From positions 1-64,000 of the forward strand of contig NZ_MSCT01000002.1 in assembly GCF_001921865.1 (NCBI RefSeq): a stretch of DNA of 64,000 nucleotides, given 5' to 3'. Below the pieces are notes generated by a model. The model did not search any database, was not told the origin of the DNA, and was given only the letters and a program-made list of their open reading frames with translations. The translations under genes and the position numbers were made by a program. This stretch comes from Pseudomonas chlororaphis (GTDB lineage: Bacteria > Pseudomonadota > Gammaproteobacteria > Pseudomonadales > Pseudomonadaceae). Positions 27,203-35,391 of this stretch are shown here, piece after piece; position 1 is the first letter of the stretch, and every line of letters begins with the position of its first letter.

Positions 27203-28957
27203 ATGTTCCTTCCTCCGCTCCACCTTCGCCCCGCCGTCCAGGGATGCGCCGCCGGGTTGCTGCTGGCCCTGGCCGGTTGCGGCCAGTCCTCGCCGGATAG
27301 CTCTGAATACGTGGCGCCCGCTCAAGGGGCGCCGCGACCGGAGGCCGCCGTGCCGGATTCGGCCGAGGTCCGGCGCGCCGGCGTGATGCTCGCCGGGTAT
27401 AACGCCAAGGCGGCCGTCCCGGCGCCCATGCCGTTGTTGGGGGACCGCGAGTCGCTGGTCGCCGACTATCGCGACGAGCCTCGGGAGCAGTACCAGGACC
27501 TGCCGGACAACCCGATCCACAGCGTGGCGCAGGCCCCGGTCTCGACCTTCAGCGTCGACGTCGACACTGGCGCCTACGCCAATGTCCGGCGCCTGCTCAA
27601 CCAGGGCAGCCTGCCGCCCCAGGGCGCGGTGCGCCTGGAGGAGCTGGTCAACTATTTTCCCTACGAGTACGCCTTGCCCACCGACGGTTCGCCGTTCGGC
27701 CTGACCACCGAGATCGCGCCGTCGCCGTGGAACCCGCACACCCGCCTGCTGCGCATCGGCATCAAGGCCTCGGATCGCGCGGTGGCCGAGCTGGCGCCGG
27801 CCAACCTGGTGTTCCTGGTGGACGTGTCCGGCTCCATGGACCGCCGCGAAGGCCTGCCGCTGGTGCAAAGCACCCTCAAGTTGCTGGTGGACCAGTTGCG
27901 CGAGCAGGACCGGGTGTCGCTGGTGGTGTATGCCGGCGAGTCGCGGGTGGTGCTGGAGCCGACCTCCGGGCGCGACAAGGCGAAGATCCGCGCGGCCATC
28001 GAGCAACTGACCGCGGGCGGTTCCACCGCCGGCGCCTCGGGCATCCAGCTGGCGTACCAGATGGCGCGCCAGGGCTTTATCAAGAACGGCATCAACCGCA
28101 TCCTGCTGGCCACCGATGGCGACTTCAACGTCGGCATCAGCGACTTCGACCGCCTCAAGCAAATGGCCGTCGAACAGCGCAAGAGCGGTGTGTCGCTGAC
28201 CACCCTGGGCTTTGGCGTGGACAACTACAACGAGCACCTGATGGAACAACTGGCCGATGCCGGCGACGGCAACTATGCCTACATCGACAACCTGCGCGAG
28301 GCGCGCAAGGTCCTGGTGGACCAGCTCGCCTCGACCCTGGCGGTGGTGGCCAAGGACGTGAAGCTACAAGTGGAGTTCAACCCGGCCCAGGTCAGCGAAT
28401 ACCGCCTGCTGGGCTATGAAAACCGCGCCCTGAAACGCGAGGATTTCAACAACGACAAGGTCGACGCCGGCGAGATCGGCGCCGGGCATACGGTCACCGC
28501 GCTGTATGAAATCGTGCCCAAGGGCGAGCCGGGCTGGCTGGAGCCGCTGCGTTATGGCCAGGGCCAAGTCCAGGCATCGTCGGAGTCGGGCAGCAAGAGC
28601 GACGAACTGGCCATGTTGCGGGTGCGCTACCAGGCGCCGCAGGGTGGCAAGAGCCGGTTGATCGAGCGGCCGATCCTCGCCTCGCAGCAGCACGGGAAAC
28701 TCGCCCAGGCCAGCGATGATCTAAGATTTGCCGCCGCGGTGGCGGCGTTCGCCCAGCAGCTCAAGGACGCCCGCCATACCGGTACTTTCGCGCTCAAGGA
28801 CACCGAGGCCCTGGCGCGCGGAGCCCGCGGCGAAGACCGTTTCGGCCTGCGCGGCGAGTTTGTGCAACTGGTGGAACTGGCGCAAAGCCTGCAGACTCAG
28901 GCCGCCCCGGCGGACCAATCGCAAGCTTCCGCACAGGCGTTGAGCCGCCGTGAATAA
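27203..28957 (+). CDS. VWA-domain lipoprotein (YfbK-like)
   Basis: 584 residues from ATG 27203, which puts a clean lipoprotein signal (LAGC, Cys26) at the N-terminus; an ATG ten codons earlier is open. After a variable region comes the von Willebrand N-terminal domain (VSTFSVDVDTGAYANVRR, about 115-190) and a VWA domain with the MIDAS motif LVDVSGSMD (about 195-375). The YfbK-type C-terminal domain follows (LLGYENRALKREDFNNDKVDAGEIGAGH). It probably binds partner proteins in the envelope. An ECF sigma gene overlaps its end and an anti-sigma-like gene follows, so it may belong to that envelope-signalling unit. Confidence 0.88.
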   Translation: MFLPPLHLRPAVQGCAAGLLLALAGCGQSSPDSSEYVAPAQGAPRPEAAVPDSAEVRRAGVMLAGYNAKAAVPAPMPLLGDRESLVADYRDEPREQYQDLPDNPIHSVAQAPVSTFSVDVDTGAYANVRRLLNQGSLPPQGAVRLEELVNYFPYEYALPTDGSPFGLTTEIAPSPWNPHTRLLRIGIKASDRAVAELAPANLVFLVDVSGSMDRREGLPLVQSTLKLLVDQLREQDRVSLVVYAGESRVVLEPTSGRDKAKIRAAIEQLTAGGSTAGASGIQLAYQMARQGFIKNGINRILLATDGDFNVGISDFDRLKQMAVEQRKSGVSLTTLGFGVDNYNEHLMEQLADAGDGNYAYIDNLREARKVLVDQLASTLAVVAKDVKLQVEFNPAQVSEYRLLGYENRALKREDFNNDKVDAGEIGAGHTVTALYEIVPKGEPGWLEPLRYGQGQVQASSESGSKSDELAMLRVRYQAPQGGKSRLIERPILASQQHGKLAQASDDLRFAAAVAAFAQQLKDARHTGTFALKDTEALARGARGEDRFGLRGEFVQLVELAQSLQTQAAPADQSQASAQALSRRE

Positions 28958-29576
28958 CGTGATGACCAGCCACCATAAGGAGTTCAGCACAGCCATGCCT
29001 GTGGCGAATCGATCAGAGGCCGCCAGCAGCGACGAAACGCTGCTGGCGCGTTATCGCGCCGGCGACAGCGCGGCTTTCGAGCAGCTCTACCAGCGCCATC
29101 GCCAGGGCCTGTACCGCTTCCTGCTGGGCCTGTGCGACAAGGCCGAGCTGGCCGACGAGGTCTATCAGGACACCTGGCTCAGCCTGATTCGCACCACCAG
29201 CGAACCGCAGGGCCGGGCCAGTTTTCGCACCTGGCTGTACCGGATCGCCCGTAACCGCCTGATCGACCATTGGCGCCGGCACGGCATCCGCAACCCGTTG
29301 CACGACAGCTACGACGAGCAATTGCATGACCAGGCCGACGCCGCCGATGGCCCGGAGCAGCAACTGAGCCTGAGTCGCGAAAAGCAACGCATCGACGCCG
29401 CGCTGCAAGACTTGCCCGCCGATCAACGTGAGGTCTTTCTGTTGCGCGCCCATGGCGAACTGGAATTGCCGCAGATCGCCAGCCTTACCGATACGCCGCT
29501 GGAAACGGTGAAAAGCCGCTTCCGTTATGCGCTGAAAAAACTGCGTCGGCTCCTGGCCGAAGAGGTACTGACATGA
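28950..29576 (+). CDS. ECF-type RNA polymerase sigma factor
   Basis: 208 residues if the GTG at 28950, which overlaps the VWA stop, is used. ATG 28962 or ATG 28995 (preceded by AAGGAG at a long 12-base spacing) are alternatives. Sigma region 2 (about 35-105) contains ELADEVYQDTWLSLIR and FRTWLYRIARNRLIDHWRR. Region 4 (about 145-200) contains LPADQREVFLLRAHGEL and TPLETVKSRFRYALKKLR. The ATGA overlap with the next gene suggests a sigma/anti-sigma pair. Confidence 0.9.
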   Translation: MNNVMTSHHKEFSTAMPVANRSEAASSDETLLARYRAGDSAAFEQLYQRHRQGLYRFLLGLCDKAELADEVYQDTWLSLIRTTSEPQGRASFRTWLYRIARNRLIDHWRRHGIRNPLHDSYDEQLHDQADAADGPEQQLSLSREKQRIDAALQDLPADQREVFLLRAHGELELPQIASLTDTPLETVKSRFRYALKKLRRLLAEEVLT

Positions 29577-30286
29577 CTGACGCCCGACAACTTCCCCCCG
29601 CCGAAGAAGAGCGCCTGCTCGAACACATTCGCCAGCACAGCCAGGGCGAGCCGCCAGCCGGCCTCGACGCCCTGATCATGGCCACGGCCCGCCGCGAAGC
29701 CCCGGCTCCCCGACCGTCGCTGTGGCAACGCTGGTTCGACCTGTGCCGCCAGCCGCGCTGGCAAGTGGCGTTCGCCGGCTTGTTCGGCGCGACTCTGCTG
29801 CTGGGCGTATTGCAGCGCCCTACGGAACCGCTCCCGAGCCAGGCGTTCGCCCCGGCGCCGGCACCCGTGGCCAAGGCCGCCGCTCCCCAGCTGGCGCGTC
29901 GCCAGGCCGAGTCCGCTCCGGTCGCCGCGGAGTCCGCCGCGCAAGCCGAGCAGCACTTCGAGCTGGCGGCCACGCCGAATGCCGATATGAGGGTCTTGTC
30001 GGTCCCGGCCCCGGCGGCCCCCGCGGCGGGCTTGCCGCTGACCCGGGACCCGCACGCGTTCGATGCCGTCCCTCACGAGTCCCTCGGGCATCTGGCCTCG
30101 TTCTCGGCCAAGTCCCAGGCCGAACACGGAGTGCCGCAGACGCCCTTCGAGGACGCGCTGCGCGAGGTGCTGCACCTGCGCGAGACCGGCCAGCACACGC
30201 TCGCCGAGCAGTACGTCAACGCCCTGAAACAACGTTTTCCCGAGGAAGACATCGACGCCCGCCTGCGCGCCTTGCAGCGACGCTGA
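29573..30286 (+). CDS. Putative anti-sigma factor, single-pass membrane protein
   Basis: 237 residues. A short cytosolic N-terminus with EERLLEHIRQHSQG is followed by one membrane helix (about 65-82, VAFAGLFGATLLLGVL). A periplasmic Ala/Pro-rich linker and a helical C-terminal domain (EDALREVLHLRETGQHTLAEQYVNALKQRFP) complete it. No zinc-binding HxxxCxxC motif is visible, so it is not a classic ZAS protein. The anti-sigma role is inferred from the four-base overlap with the sigma gene and the membrane topology. Confidence 0.7.
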   Translation: MTDARQLPPAEEERLLEHIRQHSQGEPPAGLDALIMATARREAPAPRPSLWQRWFDLCRQPRWQVAFAGLFGATLLLGVLQRPTEPLPSQAFAPAPAPVAKAAAPQLARRQAESAPVAAESAAQAEQHFELAATPNADMRVLSVPAPAAPAAGLPLTRDPHAFDAVPHESLGHLASFSAKSQAEHGVPQTPFEDALREVLHLRETGQHTLAEQYVNALKQRFPEEDIDARLRALQRR

Positions 30287-30315
30287 CGGCAAAACGCGCG
30301 CAAGTCATGGCCTGG

Positions 30316-30350
30316 GCCCCCGAAAGCGCGCACTATCGGGGGCAGTTTTT
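30316..30350 (+). terminator. Terminator of the VWA-sigma operon
   Basis: GCCCCCGA (30316-30323) pairs with TCGGGGGC (30336-30343), followed by AGTTTTT. Confidence 0.85.
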
Positions 30351-30370
30351 CTGAAAGTGAGAGGCTGGCC

Positions 30371-30550
30371 ATGGCGCCACGCATCGACCGCATCGCCGCA
30401 CTGCTGAATTGCCCGACCAAGGGCGCGGATATCCGCCAGGCCATCAAGGAGAGTCGCAAGGACTTTCTGCTCGAGGCCGAAGAAGATGGCGACGAAGACG
30501 AGCAGCAGGCCGAGCCTGCCGCGGATCGGGACGCCCCGGCGCCAGGCTGA
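30371..30550 (+). CDS. Small conserved-looking hypothetical protein, 59 aa
   Basis: ATG 30371 to TGA 30550 encodes MAPRIDRIAALLNCPTKGAD... with a basic N-terminal half and a very acidic C-terminal tail (EAEEDGDEDEQQAE). GAGAGG lies 7 bases before the start. Codon usage is like its neighbours, and similar proteins occur in other Pseudomonas as far as I recall. The function is unknown. Confidence 0.65.
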   Translation: MAPRIDRIAALLNCPTKGADIRQAIKESRKDFLLEAEEDGDEDEQQAEPAADRDAPAPG

Positions 30551-30561
30551 CGCCCGGCGCT

Positions 30562-31113
30562 TTACTGGCGAGCGGGGGCGCGCTTGACGTTCTGGCCCTT
30601 GGTCTCGATGGCCTGGGCAATCGCCTTGTAGCAGTCGTAGAACAGTGCCTGGTTCTTGAACATGTTTTCCACCAACTCCACCTTGCCGTCGCTGTGCTCG
30701 ACGCGGATAAAGCGTTGGTTGAAGACCTCCACCAGCTCGACGCCGGCGATATTGATCAGGCGGACTTCACGGACCTTCGAACTGAAATTGCTCACCGGAG
30801 CCACCAGGTTCTTGTCCGTCAGCACCACATAACGGTTGCCGGCGCCGCGCAGGAAGATCAACGCGCCGGCGACGGCGACCGTCATGGCCAGGCCCAGCAC
30901 GCCGATCAGTTGCATGACCAGATGACCATTGAGCCCCAGGCCGTCCAGCAGCCGGATCATGCTGCTGTTCTCGCTGGGCGTGCCGAGCACCGCGAACAGC
31001 GAAAACCCGCCGAATACCAAGCCCGCCAGGGACATCTTCAGGTAATTGGGCCCGTAGTAATAACGCGCCAGGTGAGAGGACGCGGCGGGGTTGGGGAGGT
31101 TGGAAATGTTCAT
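30562..31113 (-). CDS. Hypothetical two-helix membrane protein
   Basis: 183 residues from ATG 31113, preceded by GGAAG; a longer frame begins at 31194 but lacks a ribosome site. Two membrane helices lie at about 28-48 and 65-90. A PH-like soluble domain with RYVVLTDKNLVAPVSNFSSKVREVRLINIAGVELVE follows, a pattern seen in small membrane proteins with bacterial-PH-like folds. The function is unknown. It converges on the 59-aa gene. Confidence 0.7.
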   Translation of the reverse strand: MNISNLPNPAASSHLARYYYGPNYLKMSLAGLVFGGFSLFAVLGTPSENSSMIRLLDGLGLNGHLVMQLIGVLGLAMTVAVAGALIFLRGAGNRYVVLTDKNLVAPVSNFSSKVREVRLINIAGVELVEVFNQRFIRVEHSDGKVELVENMFKNQALFYDCYKAIAQAIETKGQNVKRAPARQ

Positions 31114-31468
31114 CGTGGTCTTCCATGAGTCAGGCGAAAAACAGCTGTCCGCTCGATTGCGGGCAGCGAGCGGTCTCTGGGCGGTTGGCATCATCGCAAA
31201 AAAGATCGGTGATACCTAAAGGGTTTTCGGGGGGAGGGGCGGGAAGAAAAGGCTTCACCAAGAAGCGAAATACCTCACAACCAATGCAGTCAATCCGCCT
31301 TGTCCCTCCCAAACCTTGATCCCTATAGTTCTTCTTGCCGCTGGAAAATCAGCGACCGGATTTGGCGATCCGGCTTTCAAGTTAGGTGTTTGTTCGTGAC
31401 CCGTTGTAGCTGCATCGGCTAGCGGACTTTTGGACTTGATCGCGCTGTTCGCCAAACAGGAATGACTT
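31114..31468. other. 355-bp intergenic region between divergent genes
   Basis: No gene is seen. It includes a perfect 6-bp inverted repeat CCGGAT-TTGGCG-ATCCGG at 31356-31373. The right part is the leader of the small gene at 31469; ACAGGAATGACTT just before its ATG provides the ribosome site. Confidence 0.5.
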
Positions 31469-31726
31469 ATGAGCCAGTACATCCCCTTCAATACCAATCA
31501 CCCCGATGCTCAGGTAACGCTGATTGATAGCCACGCCTCTGTAGCCTCGGTGCTTGATTGTGCCTATGCCCGCATCAAGGCAGGGACGGACCTTTTGGAA
31601 AGCCTTACTTCGGTAACGATCAAGGGCGTCGAGGATGGTGATCTTTATCGGCTGACCAACGCAGCTTATTTGCTGCTCAGGGAAGGGGTGGACTTATTGG
31701 AGGTTGTGCGACGAGGTGTCGAGTGA
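31469..31726 (+). CDS. DUF3077-like small protein
   Basis: 85 residues. The segment DCAYARIKAGTDLLESLTSV and the end LTNAAYLLLREGVDLLEVV resemble the Pseudomonas-restricted DUF3077 family. The function is unknown. Codon use is more relaxed than in neighbours. The TGA stop overlaps the GTG of a possible 43-codon frame. Confidence 0.65.
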   Translation: MSQYIPFNTNHPDAQVTLIDSHASVASVLDCAYARIKAGTDLLESLTSVTIKGVEDGDLYRLTNAAYLLLREGVDLLEVVRRGVE

Positions 31727-31854
31727 GCCCCGTTAGCCTCGCTCCATTGGCTAAGATGTTGCACTTGGTTAAAGCACTATCAGTCGCTCGTGCCGGAGCG
31801 GTCTTCGGAGACGCTGGCAAGGTACTAAGGAAGCTAGCGGGGCAAGGGTTGTAG
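31723..31854 (+). CDS. Possible 43-aa coupled small protein
   Basis: A GTG at 31723 overlaps the DUF3077-like stop as GTGA and opens a 43-codon frame to TAG 31852-31854. It encodes a basic amphipathic peptide (LAKMLHLVKALSVARAGAVFG and KVLRKLAGQGL). Only the coupling geometry and composition support it; it may be chance. Confidence 0.25.
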   Translation: MSPVSLAPLAKMLHLVKALSVARAGAVFGDAGKVLRKLAGQGL

Positions 31855-31933
31855 GCATAGATCAGGCCCCGATATCGGCCCAGCCCGGCAGACCTATATT
31901 CACTGATCTTGCGACCGCCCATACGATGGAAAC

Positions 31934-31967
31934 AAAAAAGCCCCAGGCCATTCGACCTGGGGCTTTT
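31934..31967 (-). terminator. Terminator of the tRNA-Arg gene
   Basis: AAAAGCCCCAGG (31936-31947) and CCTGGGGCTTTT (31956-31967) form a 12-bp stem. Read on the minus strand the stem ends in a T run. Confidence 0.9.
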
Positions 31968-31978
31968 GCGTTTCTGTC

Positions 31979-32055
31979 TGGTGCACCCGGCGGGATTCGA
32001 ACCCACGACCCCTGCCTTCGGAGGGCAGTACTCTATCCAGCTGAGCTACGGATGC
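31979..32055 (-). tRNA. tRNA-Arg (anticodon CCG), CCA encoded
   Basis: The reverse strand starts GCATCCGTAGCTCAG and ends CGGGTGCACCA. The acceptor stem GCATCCG/CGGGTGC, a standard TTCGAATC T-loop and the anticodon arm CTGCC-CTCCGAA-GGCAG are all present. Anticodon CCG reads CGG arginine codons. The length is 77 nt. Confidence 0.95.
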
Positions 32056-32288
32056 AGTGCGGGCGACATCATACCCATGTCGGCAGGGGGCGTCCATGCC
32101 GGTTTTCTGCGGCGGGATGATTGGCTGCCGCGCCCGGGTTCGACGTGTCATTTCCGATACTCGAAAGCGCCTTCGCGCAATTCACAAGTCTGTCCACCAG
32201 ACGTCCCTTTGTTTGCTTTGCTCTATGGGCTTCAAGCGCTCTACCTGCTGCATCTGCGCAGCTATTTCCTACCAGTCAAGGCGAACGC

Positions 32289-33002
32289 ATGCATTCAAAA
32301 AGCGCGGTAATGCTCGATTTTTCGTTGCGGCAAACCCTGCTGGCCGGCTCCGATCTGTTCCGGGGGCTGCCGGATACTCTGATCCGCTATGTGGCCACCC
32401 ATGCGGTGGAGCGCAGGTTGGATGACCGGGATGTGCTCTACCTCAAGAACGAAGCGCTGGACTTCATCGCGCTGGTGGTCGAGGGGCAGGTGTATTCGGT
32501 GCTCCATGGCCCGGACGGGCGCGAACAGATTGTCGGCAGCGCCGCGGTCGGCCAGGTGGTGGGCGAGTCGGCGCTGGTCGAGGGCCATGTCCGGGAAACC
32601 TCGGCCTTCGCCTGCGGGCCGACCCGGGTGTTGCTGCTGGGGCGCCGGCATTTTCGCGTGCTGTACGCCGAGCCGCTGTTCTGGCAGCGCGTGCTGATGC
32701 TGTTGATGGCGCGGCTGATGAAGATCCTGGAGCTGCTCGAACTGGTTTGCCTGCATCGCCTGGAGTCGCGCTTGGCGCGGTTCCTGCTGGCCAACCTCGA
32801 CGATTTCGCGCAGGCCCCCATGACCTGCGCGGCGGTGCCGCGCAACCAGGGGATTCTCGCCGCCATGCTCAATACCAGCCGGCCGAAGCTCAATGTGCAG
32901 TTGCAAGACTGGCGGCGCTCGGGGTTGATCAGCAGCCAGAGCGGCCACCTGGTGATCAACGATGTCGAGCATTTGCGGCGCAAGGCCTGTTCGCTCAATT
33001 AA
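32289..33002 (+). CDS. Crp/Fnr family regulator of the reb cluster
   Basis: 237 residues from ATG 32289; a later ATG at 32310 is possible. A cNMP-binding-like domain (about 15-130; [19 protein letters not shown]) precedes a helix-turn-helix (about 180-225; [29 protein letters not shown]). It lacks the Fnr cysteine cluster. It lies next to a sigma-factor gene and the rebB genes, all on one strand, so control of R-body genes is likely (inference from position). Confidence 0.85.
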   Translation: MHSKSAVMLDFSLRQTLLAGSDLFRGLPDTLIRYVATHAVERRLDDRDVLYLKNEALDFIALVVEGQVYSVLHGPDGREQIVGSAAVGQVVGESALVEGHVRETSAFACGPTRVLLLGRRHFRVLYAEPLFWQRVLMLLMARLMKILELLELVCLHRLESRLARFLLANLDDFAQAPMTCAAVPRNQGILAAMLNTSRPKLNVQLQDWRRSGLISSQSGHLVINDVEHLRRKACSLN

Positions 33003-33091
33003 TTGTTCAACTGTTCCCCAGGTAACAGCGGACCCCTGTTGTGCAATCGGAGACTGTCGGCTCATCAAGGAATGCACAGGGAGTGCTGGCG

Positions 33092-33622
33092 ATGGGATCT
33101 TTGCGTGAAGTGGCGGTGGTCGACCGGTTGTTCGAGGCAAGCTGGCGGGCGGTGTACCCCGAGCTGATGCGCCGGGCCAACCGACGGGCCAGGGGCAACC
33201 TGGCGCTGGCCCAGGAGTGGTTGTCGAGCACGGCCGTCAAAGCCCTGCTGTTCTTCAGGCGTTCCCCCGAACGCATACGAGAACCGCAGGGCTTTCTGTT
33301 TCTGGTGCTCGACCATGTGTTTCTCGACAGCCTGCGGCGCAGCAAGCGCGAAGAGCAGCTGTTCGATCGCTCGATCGACCTGGCGCAGGATCACCAGGCC
33401 CTACTCGCCGCGCCCTGCGTTTCGGTGTTCGAGTACACCGAGCAGCTCGAGCGGCTGGTGCAACTGGGCGGTCGCGTGGAGCGCCTGCCGTTGCCCCAGC
33501 GGCGGCTGTTCGAGATGCGGTTTGTCGAGGAATTGCCCTACCCGCAGATTGCCGCCGAGCTGGGGATCGCCCAGCCCCTGGTGCGCAAGCGCGTGCAGTT
33601 GCTGCGGGCGGCGCTGCGTTGA
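33092..33622 (+). CDS. ECF-like sigma factor of the reb cluster
   Basis: 176 residues from ATG 33092, which follows GGGAG at 8 bases; a GTG at 33041 is open but weaker. Region 2 is recognisable in WRAVYPELMRRANRRARGN and PQGFLFLVLDHVFLDSLRR, region 4 in LPLPQRRLFEMRFVEELPYPQIAAELGIAQPLVRKRVQLLRAAL. It resembles the FecI-type sigma factors found with reb genes in other pseudomonads. No anti-sigma gene is adjacent. Confidence 0.82.
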   Translation: MGSLREVAVVDRLFEASWRAVYPELMRRANRRARGNLALAQEWLSSTAVKALLFFRRSPERIREPQGFLFLVLDHVFLDSLRRSKREEQLFDRSIDLAQDHQALLAAPCVSVFEYTEQLERLVQLGGRVERLPLPQRRLFEMRFVEELPYPQIAAELGIAQPLVRKRVQLLRAALR

Positions 33623-33698
33623 AAACGCTTTTGCATTCACAGTCGCGGATGTCGGGCGTTCTTGTTTCATGAGCACCTGAAACCGCCGACGGGTTCAC

Positions 33699-33720
33699 CG
33701 CCAGCGCGTGCGCGCTGGCG
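33699..33720 (+). promoter_or_regulatory. Strong GC hairpin upstream of the first rebB
   Basis: CGCCAGCGCG-TG-CGCGCTGGCG is a perfect 10-bp inverted repeat 21 bp before ATG 33742, with no T run after it. It could protect the 5' end of the reb mRNA or trim read-through from the sigma gene; either role is inference. Confidence 0.5.
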
Positions 33721-33741
33721 CCTTCCATCAAGGAGAGATGT

Positions 33742-33969
33742 ATGACAGAGGTCAACAGCCAGATTACCGACGCCGTAACCCAAACCAACGTCAAGGTGGT
33801 GGCCGAGGCTCCGGCCCAGGCCATTGCTTCGCTGTACCAGGTGGCCAGCCATTCGGCGGGCCTGTCCCTGCAGAATGCGGTCAACAGCCAGCAGGCGTTG
33901 AATCAGATCTCCAACGCGGTGATCTCCAAGGCTGTCTCGCTGATCATGCAGATCGGCGAGAAGGGCTGA
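33742..33969 (+). CDS. rebB: RebB family R-body protein (short form)
   Basis: 75 residues. The RebB core ITDAVTQTNVKVVAEAPA and YQ..S.......QNAV..QQ are the same as in the two longer paralogues at 35941 and 36306, but the ~25-residue C-terminal extension is missing. RebB-type proteins polymerise into R-bodies, rolled protein ribbons that can unroll and break membranes. AAGGAGAG precedes the start. Confidence 0.88.
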   Translation: MTEVNSQITDAVTQTNVKVVAEAPAQAIASLYQVASHSAGLSLQNAVNSQQALNQISNAVISKAVSLIMQIGEKG

Positions 33970-33987
33970 CGCCTGGGGAGAAACCTC

Positions 33988-34617
33988 ATGTTCTGGTTCA
34001 AGAAGAAACCTGCCGCCGAACCGGCGACGGACGCCACGCCAGCGGCCGATCCCAAGCTGGGCGACCTCGAAACGGCCACTCCCAAGGCCGCCGGCTCCAA
34101 GGCTGCCGATCCCCCGGCAGCGGGCACGCCCCCGCGCACAGTGATGGACCGCATGAACGAGCACATGCTGGCGCAGGTCGCGGCGCCGCCGACCGGCAGC
34201 ACGGCCGCGCTGAACAGCCAGATCGTCGAGGCGGTGCAGTTCACCAACGCGCAGACCTTCAGCTATGCCCCGGCGCAGATCGCCATTGCCCCGGACATGA
34301 TGATCAGCCAGGCCGCCGGCCTGGTCGCGCAATCGGCGGCGGGCTACTTCGACGGGGTCAGCAAGCTGGCGCTCGCGGCCCAGGCAGTGTTGCTCGAGCA
34401 GATGACGAAAAACATCGTCGCCAACCAGCCCGAAAAAGCCGCGGAGGACGCCCTGGGCGCCCTGGCCACCGACCTGCTGGTGGGCGCTGCCGCGGCCGTC
34501 GCCGCGGCGGCCGGCGCCATGGAAGCGACCGCGGCGGGCGTGGCCATCGACAAGATCGACGAGAGCATCGCCAAGTACAGCAGCACCCTGGCCAATCGCG
34601 CCGCGTCACCTCCCTGA
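33988..34617 (+). CDS. Long RebB-like protein with Pro/Ala-rich N-terminus
   Basis: 209 residues. A Lys/Pro/Ala-rich N-terminus (about 1-50) precedes a diverged RebB-like segment (about 74-140; NSQIVEAVQFTNAQTFSYAPAQIAIAPDMM). A strongly hydrophobic Ala-rich helix (LLVGAAAAVAAAAGAMEATAAG) and a short tail follow. It may be a minor R-body component or the part that meets the membrane. The similarity to RebB is visible but weak; the function is inferred from position 18 bp after rebB. Confidence 0.7.
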   Translation: MFWFKKKPAAEPATDATPAADPKLGDLETATPKAAGSKAADPPAAGTPPRTVMDRMNEHMLAQVAAPPTGSTAALNSQIVEAVQFTNAQTFSYAPAQIAIAPDMMISQAAGLVAQSAAGYFDGVSKLALAAQAVLLEQMTKNIVANQPEKAAEDALGALATDLLVGAAAAVAAAAGAMEATAAGVAIDKIDESIAKYSSTLANRAASPP

Positions 34618-34718
34618 TTCACGCCGCCCCGGCGTCATGGGCATCGAGTCCCGGAACCCTTCCGGGACTGTGCAGCAGCACGTTCAAACAGCACTTTTCT
34701 TCAATGAGGAGCGACATC

Positions 34719-35357
34719 ATGCAGCCTGGAGATATTGTTTTTTCAGTGGCCCAAGTGGACGACAAGCTGTCCACCAGCATTCCCCGCGCGTTCATCCGCG
34801 CGGGGCAGTGGATCAAGGCCAAGATGTTCGGCGACGGTTCACCGAACGTACCCGTGGTGCACGCGGCCATTGCGATCAGCGATACCTGCGTGATCGAAAG
34901 CGTCGGCAGCGGCATCCAGGTGACCGACCTTTCCACCGAGGCGGTCAAGCGTTCGGCGATGGTCTATTCCTGCGCCGACGAAGACCTGGCGCGGGCCGCC
35001 ACGGTGGCCGCCGAGCAGTTCAACGGCGACGTCGGCAGCGCCCAGATCAGCGGCCGCTACAGCGTCTGGAACGCGGCGCTGTCGGTGTTCAAGCGCACGC
35101 CGTTCACCCCCGAACTGCAGGCGCGGATCAACGAGTCGGTGTCGATCGGCAACGTGTCGTTCTGTTCGCAGTTCGTCGCCAACAGCTACGAGGTCGGCAA
35201 CCTCTATTACAACGCCAACCTACTGCCCCCGCCGCCCGCGGTCTTCGACACCCGCCCCAGCGCGATGACGCCCTGGGACCTGGCCTCGTCCTGCGACAGC
35301 GACGGCAAGTTCTATTTCGCCGGGTTCTGGCAGGACGGCATTGAGGTGCGGCTTTAG
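34719..35357 (+). CDS. Permuted papain-like (YiiX/NlpC-P60-type) cysteine peptidase or amidase
   Basis: 212 residues from ATG 34719 (GAGGAG seven bases before; an ATG five codons earlier is open). The N-terminal PGDIVFS, VVHAAIAISD (His48) and CVIESVGSGIQV (Glu60), followed late by NVSFCSQFVANSYE (Cys149), match the circularly permuted NlpC/P60 order His-Glu-Cys. Such enzymes cut amide or ester bonds in lipids, peptides or proteins. No signal peptide is seen. In an R-body cluster it could process Reb subunits or act as a delivered effector (inference). Confidence 0.7.
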   Translation: MQPGDIVFSVAQVDDKLSTSIPRAFIRAGQWIKAKMFGDGSPNVPVVHAAIAISDTCVIESVGSGIQVTDLSTEAVKRSAMVYSCADEDLARAATVAAEQFNGDVGSAQISGRYSVWNAALSVFKRTPFTPELQARINESVSIGNVSFCSQFVANSYEVGNLYYNANLLPPPPAVFDTRPSAMTPWDLASSCDSDGKFYFAGFWQDGIEVRL

Positions 35358-35391
35358 CGGCATGGCGCCGCGTCTTGAGGAGGAAGCCAGG

